Source: G963662905 sp963676725 | GTDB lineage: Bacteria; Bacteroidota; Bacteroidia; Bacteroidales; WRLA01 | Assembly: GCA_963676725.1 (NCBI GenBank) | Contig: OY781463.1 | Coordinates: 2,294,001 to 2,358,000 of the forward strand | Reading direction: 5' to 3' | Length of the DNA: 64,000 nt | Shown: piece by piece, positions 52,293 through 60,054 of the stretch | Numbering within the stretch: position 1 is the first letter of the stretch | Layout: the number at the start of each line of letters is the position of its first letter | Notes under the pieces: generated by a model | The model's input: the letters and a program-made list of their open reading frames with translations, nothing else | What the model was told of the DNA's origin: nothing | Database searches by the model: none | Program-made: the position numbers and the translations under genes

Positions 52293-55157
52293 TTAGTCTT
52301 TCAACAAACGACCGCGGGAAATTTGTCCGCTTTCATCTTGAATCACATAAAAATATACGGCTTGCGGGATATTTTGAGGAATACTGATTTGTGTTTTCCC
52401 GGAAACTATTGAGAGCGTTTCATTATAAACCATACGGCCATTCACATCATAAAGAATAAATTCAGGGCTTGAAACAGTACTTTCAAACAACCTGATATTC
52501 AATACATTCTTCACTGGATTTGGCCAAACAGAGGCTTTATTTTCCATATTCTCATGAATAGATGTTGGAGCCATTACTGTCATCGCTTTTATACAGAAAT
52601 TTCCTGTGCCTTGGTATCCTGATGGGTCTTCCAATTCATAAAAATCTTTCCAAACACCATTATCTAAATAATAACTCTGTTCGGGAGCAGCACTGGATTC
52701 TACCAATGTACGCGATGAAGAGCCAAGCAAAACAGGCACTTCAGAAGTACGATCGTAGGCCTGTCCGCCATCTGAGAGGTTTAGCACAACAGCAAGGTCT
52801 TTACCCGGATCCAAAAGCATAGCATCATCAAATTCAATCGTATGCAAACCACTTCTTTCAAAACTACCTTCTTTTTGAATCAAAGGTTCGCCAAGCTGTC
52901 CATCAACAAAACTATTGAATACACCAACGCTATAGTGCACATCATCAGTAGCAGTATAAAAACTCACGGCTTTGAGTATTTCATTATTTTCTACTGTAAA
53001 CAGGTTCATGGCTTCATTGATATCGGTACGTGTATCGCGCCAGCCGTGGTAATCATGATAATAAAACTTATCGTAAGGCATTGGAACGACATCACGGAAA
53101 GTTACCGCACCCATTTCCGGCTCACGTGTTGCCCATTTATCATAATAGGAAATCCAGAAATAGCCATCATTTCCCCATCCTGAACCCCAGGAATTTTTAC
53201 AAAGCCATGCGCCGGGCAGTGGTGCTTGTGTTTCGAGCATATCGTTCCAGCCAACCACAGAAATTGCATGGTTTGGCAATACATTGCTTGTTGGTGGCTG
53301 ATAATGCATATAATTACTATTGATAAAACTACCATCATAGCACATGCAAATACCAAGTACCCCATTGTCCTTAATGGTTTGTTTGATCAGGTCGAGGCGT
53401 TCCATATTTTCACCAACGGTAAGCCATTCGATATGCATCGGATAGTAATAATGATAACTGTCTTCATGGCGTACAGGAGCATTATCAAAACTTTGTCCGT
53501 CGATATCGCGTACAGCACCCTCGCCCCTACCAAGATAAGCAGCGGTTACTCGGTAATCACCACCTTGATGCACCTCTAAACCGCTTCCTGTTGTAGGACT
53601 TAGATCATCATTATTGTATTCATTAAAACCATTCCACCAATCGAGATGATATTCTGCAAGAGCAGGCTCACCGCTTTCGCCATTAGAAGCCCAATTGCCG
53701 GTCATCAGCAAATTCCCTTCCATTGCAGCCATTGCGCCATGTGTCCAACATGTACCGCCTTGTTGTGATTTTACAGATGTTACATAAGATTGCCCATGAA
53801 CATCGCGCAAATCGTAAAATGCATTTTCTGGAATCGCACTGCCATAGGCTTTCAGGCAGAAATTAGCTGTATGGTCCCAGCTTTGATCTTCAAAACTATA
53901 TTCCTGAAGATCAGTCCAAACGCCGCTTTCATTTTTATAAAAACTCTCTCCGGCAGCAGCTGTTGATTCAACGATAGCGCGTTGTTTGGAACCAAGAAGC
54001 ACAGGCACATCGCTTGTACGGTCAATTGCCTGACCACTGCTTGTCAATTTCAGGTATACATAAAAAGTATCCCCTTCAGAAAGGTGCATCGCATCGCCTA
54101 AAGAAATATACTGATAGCCTTTTTCGTTGAGAATGCCATTATCCTGAAAGAATACATCGCTTAGTTCTGTACCATCAAACTGACGGTAGATGCGTAGAAT
54201 ATATGCATTAAAATCAGCAGGATTATAAAAAGCAACGGCATCCATCAGTTCTTCGCCCGTTGCAGTAAATGCATTAAAGGCTTCGTTTACATCATCCAAT
54301 GTGCCACGCCAACCGTGATAATCATAAGAATGAACATAATCTTTTTGCACTTTCTGCACCCCTCTAAAACTAATAAATCCCATTTCAGGATGACGGCATG
54401 AATGTTTATCATAATAGGAAATCCAAAAATAGCCGTCTTCGCCCCAGCCATCGCCCCAAGAATTCTTGACAAGCCAGGCACCGGGTTCAGGGGCTTGCGT
54501 TACTTTATTATCGTCCCAACCAACAATTGCAATAGCATGGTTTGGATCCATATCTGATGTAGGTGGCTGATAATGAACGTAATTATCAATAAAACTGCCA
54601 TCATAACACATGCAAGTACCTGCAACACCATAATCCATTAAAGATTGTTTCATTGCATCAATGCCATCAAGATTCTCGTCCATAGTAAGCCAAACGACTT
54701 TTTCAGGAGCATAATAATGCCAATCATCATTAGCCATAGAAGGCGCATTATCAAAAGATTGTCCATCAATATCACGAACAGCTCCTGTGCCATTGGCCAA
54801 ATAAGCTGTGGTGATCAGATAATCGCCGCCCATATGCACTTCGAGACCTGAGCCGCTTGTAGGATCTAAATCTGCATTATAATGTTGGTTAAAACCATTC
54901 CACCAATCGAGATGATATTCAGCAAGATTCGGTTCTCCAGTTTCGCCGGCAGAAGCCCAATTACCGTTCATCAAAAGATTGCCCTCCATTGCAGCCATTG
55001 CGCCATGAGTCCAACATGTTCCGCCTTGCTGCGATTTCACAGAGGTCACATAATCCACTCCGTTGACATCACGAAGGTCGTAGGTTTCGGGAAGTTGCGC
55101 CAAAGCAGAGGAAAACATTAAAATGCTAAGCAAAATACTGAGTAAAATCTTGTTCAT
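52293..55157 (-). CDS. Secreted protein with two papain-like domains and T9SS domain
   Basis: A 954-residue exocytosed protease. Signal peptide 1-20, then two C1A peptidase units of about 425 residues each. Each unit has the oxyanion Gln and catalytic Cys in SQQGGTCWTHGAM (C48, and again near 468), the His in PNHAIAIVGW / PNHAISVVGW, and the Asn in VKNSWGDGWG / CKNSWGSGWG. Both therefore look active. Each is followed by a beta-sandwich segment. The last 80 residues (WPNPVKNVLNIRLF ... GRLLKD) are a type A T9SS sorting domain. No propeptide is present between signal and mature domain. TACTTTTG (55224-55217) is a possible -7 box. Confidence 0.9.
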   Translation of the reverse strand: MNKILLSILLSILMFSSALAQLPETYDLRDVNGVDYVTSVKSQQGGTCWTHGAMAAMEGNLLMNGNWASAGETGEPNLAEYHLDWWNGFNQHYNADLDPTSGSGLEVHMGGDYLITTAYLANGTGAVRDIDGQSFDNAPSMANDDWHYYAPEKVVWLTMDENLDGIDAMKQSLMDYGVAGTCMCYDGSFIDNYVHYQPPTSDMDPNHAIAIVGWDDNKVTQAPEPGAWLVKNSWGDGWGEDGYFWISYYDKHSCRHPEMGFISFRGVQKVQKDYVHSYDYHGWRGTLDDVNEAFNAFTATGEELMDAVAFYNPADFNAYILRIYRQFDGTELSDVFFQDNGILNEKGYQYISLGDAMHLSEGDTFYVYLKLTSSGQAIDRTSDVPVLLGSKQRAIVESTAAAGESFYKNESGVWTDLQEYSFEDQSWDHTANFCLKAYGSAIPENAFYDLRDVHGQSYVTSVKSQQGGTCWTHGAMAAMEGNLLMTGNWASNGESGEPALAEYHLDWWNGFNEYNNDDLSPTTGSGLEVHQGGDYRVTAAYLGRGEGAVRDIDGQSFDNAPVRHEDSYHYYYPMHIEWLTVGENMERLDLIKQTIKDNGVLGICMCYDGSFINSNYMHYQPPTSNVLPNHAISVVGWNDMLETQAPLPGAWLCKNSWGSGWGNDGYFWISYYDKWATREPEMGAVTFRDVVPMPYDKFYYHDYHGWRDTRTDINEAMNLFTVENNEILKAVSFYTATDDVHYSVGVFNSFVDGQLGEPLIQKEGSFERSGLHTIEFDDAMLLDPGKDLAVVLNLSDGGQAYDRTSEVPVLLGSSSRTLVESSAAPEQSYYLDNGVWKDFYELEDPSGYQGTGNFCIKAMTVMAPTSIHENMENKASVWPNPVKNVLNIRLFESTVSSPEFILYDVNGRMVYNETLSIVSGKTQISIPQNIPQAVYFYVIQDESGQISRGRLLKD

Positions 55158-55312
55158 AGATACTTATCTTAATAAAAAATGAATAATTGAATAGCCTGTT
55201 ATCACATTATAAATGCCAAAAGTAGTGAAAGTTGCCTGATTATTAATAATCAGCTTAGGAAACCTCTTTCCACACATCCCCCCCAAGCTCGTATTAACAA
55301 TTTATTATGCTA

Positions 55313-55345
55313 TTGAATGTAAAATACTAAAATTTATTACCTTTG
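55313..55345 (+). promoter_or_regulatory. Promoter of the Spi-AraC fusion gene
   Basis: TTG (55313-55315), 22 bp, TACCTTTG (55338-55345), a good Bacteroidota promoter; the leader would be about 40 nt. Confidence 0.6.
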
Positions 55346-55394
55346 GGTATTCTTCTGAAAATAAAACATTACGCCATTTGCTAAACCATCGACT

Positions 55395-56255
55395 ATGAAA
55401 AGAAACCTCCTACTCCTCTGTGTTATTATTTTACTGACAATCAATTCTATAAACACAATGGCAACGCAAATTCCGGAGCATACTGCAAGAAAAGCCGCTG
55501 TATCTTTCCTGAATAGTATTAGCGATGCAAAGCCTTTGCTAACCAACGAACTTCAATTACTCTACGGCAGCGATGGCTTTTATTATGTTTTTGGTACACA
55601 AAACACATTTGTAATTATTGCTGCAGATGACATTGCCAAACCTGTTTTGGGATATGGGGAACATTTTAAAATACCGAGCGATACAACTTATGGGGCAAAT
55701 TTCTTTGGTCTCCTGAAAAGTTTTGAGAAACAAATACTTTTTGCACATGAACAAGGCATTAGCCAAAATGCTGAAATCTCTAAGCTATGGAAAGATCTCG
55801 AAAAAGGAAGCCATCAAAAGGATAATTCTAAGAGCGGAGACACTTCCCCACAAACACCTTCAACAAATTCTATAAAAACAAAATATCAGAAAACGGGATT
55901 AACGGATGAAAAAGCTAATTTATTGATAGATACGATTAACACGTATATGCTGAAAGAAAAGCCCTATTTAAATCAAAAACTAAGCATCCAAAATCTGAGT
56001 CAAGCAATACAAATACCAACGCATCATATTTCACAAGTATTAAACGATGTCGCTGGTCAAAGTTTTTTTGCTTACACCAATTCTTATCGAACCGAAGCTT
56101 TTATTGAGAAAATCAAAAATAACGAACATCAAAAAAATACCCTTCTAGGTCTAGCTTACGACTGTGGATTTAATTCCAAGTCAAGTTTCAATCGAATTTT
56201 TAAAGAAATAAAGGGTGTATCTCCTTCCGAATTCATAAAATCACGCAATGGATAA
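55395..56255 (+). CDS. Fusion of a Spi-type inhibitor domain and AraC HTH
   Basis: A 286-residue protein with an unexpected architecture. Residues 1-22 look like a signal peptide. Residues of about 28-135 match the Spi/C10-peptidase propeptide fold (ARKAAVSFLNSISDAKP; GFYYVFGTQNTFVIIAADDIAKPVLGYGEHF; LKSFEKQILFAHEQGIS). After a Ser/Thr/Asn linker, residues of about 165-286 form an AraC-type domain with two HTH units (LSIQNLSQAIQIPTHHISQVLND; NTLLGLAYDCGFNSKSSFNRIFKEIKGVSPSEF). No membrane helix separates the parts, so export would place the DNA-binding domain outside the cytoplasm. It may be a gene fusion. Its end overlaps rhuM by 8 bp. Confidence 0.8.
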   Translation: MKRNLLLLCVIILLTINSINTMATQIPEHTARKAAVSFLNSISDAKPLLTNELQLLYGSDGFYYVFGTQNTFVIIAADDIAKPVLGYGEHFKIPSDTTYGANFFGLLKSFEKQILFAHEQGISQNAEISKLWKDLEKGSHQKDNSKSGDTSPQTPSTNSIKTKYQKTGLTDEKANLLIDTINTYMLKEKPYLNQKLSIQNLSQAIQIPTHHISQVLNDVAGQSFFAYTNSYRTEAFIEKIKNNEHQKNTLLGLAYDCGFNSKSSFNRIFKEIKGVSPSEFIKSRNG

Positions 56256-57267
56256 ACTTAGTATAAAAGACGAACTAACTGATTTCCTCCTTTACACATC
56301 GCCCAATGGCGAAGTAAAAGTGGAGGTTATTTTGAATAACGAAACCGTATGGCTAACGCAAAAAGCCATTGCGCAGCTATTTGGTGTGCAAGTGCCTGCT
56401 ATTAGTAAGCATCTTGGCAATATATACGAAAGTGGAGAATTGGATAAAGAGGCAACTGTTTCCATTTTGGAAACAGTTCAGGAAGAAGGAACGAGGCAAG
56501 TAAAACGAAGTGTAGAATATTTTAATCTCGATGCTATCATTTCGGTTGGTTACAGGGTAAATTCTCGTCAGGCAACACAATTCAGAATTTGGGCAACCAA
56601 AACCCTAAAAGATTATATTGTTAAAGGCTTTATTCTGGATGATAACAGAATGAAAAATGGCAGATACTTTGGCAAAGATTATTTTAGGGAATTACTCGAA
56701 CGAGTTCGTTCTATACGCACAAGCGAAAGGCGAATTTATCAACAGATAACCGACATATTTGCCGAATGCAGTATAGACTACGACTCCCAATCAGACATTA
56801 CAAGTGAGTTTTACGCTACAGTACAAAACAAATTTCACTTTGCCATACACGGCAATACTGCTGCTGAAATTATTTACGAAAAAGCCGATTCAGAAAAAGA
56901 TTTTATGGGCTTAAGCACATGGAAAAATGCACCCGATGGCAGAATATTAAAATCGGATTCTAAAATTGCGAAAAACTACCTCAACGAACAAGAGATAAAA
57001 AGTTTGGAGCGTTCCATTAGTAGTTTCTTCGACTACATTGAGCGCATTATCGAAACTCGAAATACTTTCACTATGGAGCAATTTGCAGTTAGTGTAAATA
57101 AATTCCTCGAATTCAACGAGTATAAAGTACTACAAGGAAAGGGTAGCATTTCAGCCAAACAAGCCGAAGAAAGAGCGTTTTCTGAATACGATAAATTCAA
57201 TAAAATCCAAAAGATTGAAAGCGATTTCGACAAAGCCATTAACGAACTAAAAAAGAAGAACAATTAA
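56248..57267 (+). CDS. rhuM: RhuM-family protein
   Basis: A 339-residue homologue of Salmonella RhuM. Hallmarks are VEVILNNETVWLTQKAIAQLFGV (about 24-46), YFNLDAIISVGYRVNSRQATQFRIWATKTLKDYI (about 91-124), and the central EFYATVQNKFHFAIHGNTAAEIIYEKAD. The C-terminus is helical. Family function is not established; members are found in pathogenicity and defence regions. The start overlaps the end of the Spi-AraC gene by 8 bp, so they are translated together. Confidence 0.9.
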   Translation: MDKLSIKDELTDFLLYTSPNGEVKVEVILNNETVWLTQKAIAQLFGVQVPAISKHLGNIYESGELDKEATVSILETVQEEGTRQVKRSVEYFNLDAIISVGYRVNSRQATQFRIWATKTLKDYIVKGFILDDNRMKNGRYFGKDYFRELLERVRSIRTSERRIYQQITDIFAECSIDYDSQSDITSEFYATVQNKFHFAIHGNTAAEIIYEKADSEKDFMGLSTWKNAPDGRILKSDSKIAKNYLNEQEIKSLERSISSFFDYIERIIETRNTFTMEQFAVSVNKFLEFNEYKVLQGKGSISAKQAEERAFSEYDKFNKIQKIESDFDKAINELKKKNN

Positions 57268-57520
57268 TTTATAATTCCGTGTGGTTAATTAAGAATACAC
57301 AAACCACTCAACTAATTGATAACCTACCTATAACAAGAACCACCTTATAAGATACTTCCTTTTATTATGTGCACTGATACCACATCTTGTAAGATGGGGC
57401 GTTTAGGTATGTAATGCTCCATAGTTTTGCTTGAAAATAATTCAACCCGAATATGAAGTGGAATACGGATGAAAAATTAATCCCAAGAAGACTGCTTTCG
57501 GCTTAGATAAAAATAAATGA
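57268..57520. other. Intergenic region after rhuM
   Basis: AT-rich, no gene, no clear terminator, no structure that I can support. Confidence 0.4.
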
Positions 57521-57854
57521 TAGAGGTCAGTAGATAAATACATAGTTTATTAACACTCGTTTATAAATAGATTTCTCCTCCTGTTGGTCGTCGAAATAAC
57601 TTTTAACCAGTTATTTAGGCAAAGGCAGCTTACGGTCACTGAGCGGCCTTTACTGAGCGGAGTCGAAGTAAGCCGAAGTGCGCTGCCTTTGCCATTAGAA
57701 AACACCAAAACGTCATCGACAGTAAGCCCATAGCGAAGCGAAGAGCTGGATGGAAAAATCTAATCTATATAATTCACTCAATATCAAGTTATTGAAAATT
57801 GTAATCATTTTCAATAACAGGTCATCTTGATATGCACTTACCTACGGACCTCTA
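57521..57854. mobile_element. Second copy of the outer MITE-like element
   Basis: 334 bp with ends TAGAGGTCAGTAG (57521-57533) and CTACGGACCTCTA (57842-57854; one mismatch to the perfect inverted repeat). The GGCAAAGGCAGC hairpin (57618-57629 with 57682-57693) is longer in the loop than in the copy at 44932 because a REP word (CTGAGCGGAGTCGAAGTAAG) is inserted. It has the uninterrupted TACATAGTTT site that the inner element used in the other copy. No target duplication is seen. Confidence 0.8.
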
Positions 57855-57872
57855 ACATAATAACAATCTAAT

Positions 57873-57938
57873 TACCTATAAATAAGCCTGATATAAATTT
57901 CATATTGTTTTTTAGGGTGACGCATTGCCGATGTCATA
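57873..57938. repeat. Partial copy D of the about 105-bp element
   Basis: Matches the right two thirds of copy C (CTATAAATAA ... AGGGTGACGCATTGCCGA) but lacks the left inverted end. It abuts the outer MITE copy. Confidence 0.7.
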
Positions 57939-58076
57939 AGAAAGCGTATGGAATATTTTAAAGTAATTTCAGTCCGTAATAATGTTTCTGAGGCATATTC
58001 TGTGTTTAAAAGCCTCTAATGTCTTAGCAAATTCGCACCAAATCCTAATCAACTATATTACAGATTCGTTATAGAT

Positions 58077-58152
58077 ACGTTATATACACGTTCTGGAACG
58101 TATTTATAACGTATTTGAAACGTACTTATAACGTACCTATAACGGTTTTGAT
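58077..58152. repeat. 11-bp iteron-like array with phased ACGT
   Basis: Five units of 11 bp from 58098: AACGTATTTAT, AACGTATTTGA, AACGTACTTAT, AACGTACCTAT, AACGGTTTTGA. Two more ACGT words lie upstream at 58077 and 58089. The spacing of ACGT is 12, 10, 11, 11, 11 bp, about one helical turn. The rest of 57939-58554 holds no gene; 58300-58400 has a remnant of the palindromic-element right end. Confidence 0.75.
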
Positions 58153-58554
58153 CAGGCTTTGATCATGCTTTATGTAGGATTTAGTCCGCTGAAATTAGCC
58201 GTTAGGGATTAAGATTATCTGGGATTATCTTATGACTCATTTTCAGAAATTAGAATTAAGCAGGTTCAAGAATTAGCAGAGCATCTTTCTCTGCCGAAAA
58301 TTGGACATCGAAATGAGCTTTCGTTGTTTTGTGAGGGCAAAGGGAGGAAAAATCTAAATATTCCAAATAGGTGAATAGATCTATTTATCTACCAAGCTCA
58401 AACGCTTTTTATCAGTGACCTTAAAAAAAATATTGTGCGGATATAATAAACAGCAGCATCAATAGTTATCATTATGCCGTGCCTCAGGATGTACAGAAAA
58501 ACTATCCATCCGAAGACATTTGACAAACTATAATAACTTAATTAACTATTAATC

Positions 58555-59007
58555 ATGGCATTATCAACTTTAAAAGTTAAAGGGACAATGGCAGATGGTT
58601 TTCGAACAGAAATCCAATGCTCGCAGAAATTTATTATTGACCAACCCAAAGCAATGGGTGGAAATGGTGAAGGACCAAATCCTATGGAAATTTTCCTCAG
58701 TTCTTTGCCTGCTTGTATTTGCGCGATTGGCCGCATTATCAGCAACCAAAAACGACTGAATGTAAAAGGCATTAGCGTAGAAGTAGAAGGCGATCTGGAT
58801 AAAGATTTCCTTATGGGAAAAACAACAGAAGGACGTGCAGGCTTCACAGAAATTCGTGCTTATGTTGACATTGATGCAGATATGACAATGGAAGAAAAAG
58901 AACAATTCCTCCAGGAAATTGAACGTCGCTGCCCAATAGCAGACAATATTAGTGGCGCTTCAGTTATTCGATCAAAGACTATCGAGCATCAAATTCACCT
59001 TTCCTAA
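58555..59007 (+). CDS. OsmC-family peroxiredoxin-like protein
   Basis: A 150-residue OsmC-fold protein. The two conserved cysteines are in SLPACICAIGRI (about 53) and RRCPIADNISGA (about 125). OsmC/Ohr members reduce hydroperoxides, including organic ones, in the cytoplasm. It stands alone with a clear terminator and is more like the YhfA-type OsmC branch than Ohr. Confidence 0.85.
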   Translation: MALSTLKVKGTMADGFRTEIQCSQKFIIDQPKAMGGNGEGPNPMEIFLSSLPACICAIGRIISNQKRLNVKGISVEVEGDLDKDFLMGKTTEGRAGFTEIRAYVDIDADMTMEEKEQFLQEIERRCPIADNISGASVIRSKTIEHQIHLS

Positions 59008-59020
59008 TTACATTTAATGG

Positions 59021-59052
59021 GTCCGGGTTATTAAAATCCGGACTATTTTTTA
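59021..59052 (+). terminator. Terminator of the OsmC gene
   Basis: GTCCGG (59021-59026) pairs with CCGGAC (59038-59043), 11-nt loop, followed by TATTTTTTAT. Confidence 0.85.
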
Positions 59053-59137
59053 TCCATATGAGGTATTGGAGTACTTAATAACTTTTTTAAAGGAAATATT
59101 GAAACAATAATCGTTTCCTGCTGTTATTAAAAGTATC

Positions 59138-59593
59138 ATGATGAAAAAGAAGAAAAATAAACTTTTAGCCATTGCTTTGGTAAGTGCCCAATACGGCTTA
59201 TTAGCATTATTTCTTATCAGTGGCTCTTGGTTTTCAAGCAATATGATAGGATTCAGCATTCAACTTGCGGGAATTCTTCTTGCTTTTTGGGCGATATGGG
59301 AAATGCGGCGCAGTCGTTTAAACATTGCTCCTTGTGTGCGTAAAGGTTCCCGTTTAGTTAAAAGTGGCCCTTATAGCATTATGCGCCATCCGATGTATTT
59401 ATCCATAATTCTTGCGAGTGCTCCCTTACTATTTGAGGACCCAAGCTTAATGAGGGTTTTGATTTTTATTCTTTTAATTCCATCATTGTTTTTAAAACTC
59501 AATTTTGAAGAGCAGCGTTTACTCGAACATTTTGGACTGCCTTATGCCCTTTATATTAATAAAACATGGAAATTTATTCCAATGATTTATTAA
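59138..59593 (+). CDS. Isoprenylcysteine methyltransferase-like membrane protein
   Basis: A 151-residue membrane protein with four hydrophobic segments. The ICMT/PEMT-like SAM-binding signature SGPYSIMRHPMYLSIILA (about 91-108) and closing EEQRLLEHFGLPYALYINKTWKFIP are present. Such proteins methylate lipids or isoprenoid compounds in the membrane; the bacterial substrate is unknown. A second ATG directly follows the first (59138, 59141). Confidence 0.85.
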   Translation: MMKKKKNKLLAIALVSAQYGLLALFLISGSWFSSNMIGFSIQLAGILLAFWAIWEMRRSRLNIAPCVRKGSRLVKSGPYSIMRHPMYLSIILASAPLLFEDPSLMRVLIFILLIPSLFLKLNFEEQRLLEHFGLPYALYINKTWKFIPMIY

Positions 59594-59601
59594 GCGAATA
59601 A

Positions 59602-59974
59602 TAATCTTTTCTTGGGTATTAGGGATATAAACTCAGAATTCTTCTGATTTTTCTTGCTTTCTGCACTGTTTCTAAAGCATCTTGTAATTATCTGATATTA
59701 AATGGCTAGAAATGCTAAACAGCTGTTGTCAACAGTTTTTGCGCAAAAAGCAAAATAGAACCCTTGCTGTTCTTTTTTATTTTTCCTTTTGTCTTGGATT
59801 AAGGCTTCGAGGGCCTCAGCCACCCCATATCACTCATAATTTGAGCTTCTTATCACCCAAATTTAAAATTTTCTTCATACATTCATTTTGGTGTTTCAAA
59901 AATGACAAAAGGTGAAAAAAGTGATCTTTTCTTGGGTATTTTGGATATAAACTCAGATTTTTTTTGATTTTTCT
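59602..59974. repeat. Pair of 53-bp direct repeats, 320 bp apart
   Basis: Copies at 59602-59654 and 59922-59974 share ATCTTTTCTTGGGTATT, GGATATAAACTCAGA and CTGATTTTTCT-type words with only a few differences. The second copy is about 80 bp before the kinase start. They may be duplicated promoter or regulatory DNA. Confidence 0.75.
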
Positions 59975-60016
59975 ATAATTATTACATTTTCGCATAGAAT
60001 AGATTGAATATTTATG

Positions 60017-60024
60017 TATATTTG
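60017..60024 (+). promoter_or_regulatory. Promoter -7 box of the sensor kinase
   Basis: TATATTTG, exact TAnnTTTG, about 30 bp before ATG 60055. No -33 box at normal spacing. Its place argues against the upstream TTG at 60004 as a start. Confidence 0.45.
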
Positions 60025-60054
60025 AAGCCCAAACAAACAGTAATATTCAATAAA

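Larger units (their letters stand above)
59594..60054. other. Intergenic region before the sensor kinase
   Basis: No credible gene. Two copies of a 53-bp word lie at 59602-59654 and 59922-59974. A TATATTTG box at 60017-60024 is the probable promoter -7 element of the sensor kinase. Confidence 0.6.

Noticed and set aside
58098..58152. CRISPR array
   Set aside because: Units are 11 bp and directly adjacent, without spacers; the 74-bp repeat at 8661 also lacks spacers, and no cas gene is in the window.
59712..59915. 67-codon frame between the 53-bp repeats
   Set aside because: Cys/Phe-rich low-complexity translation with no domain; AT-rich intergenic DNA gives such frames.
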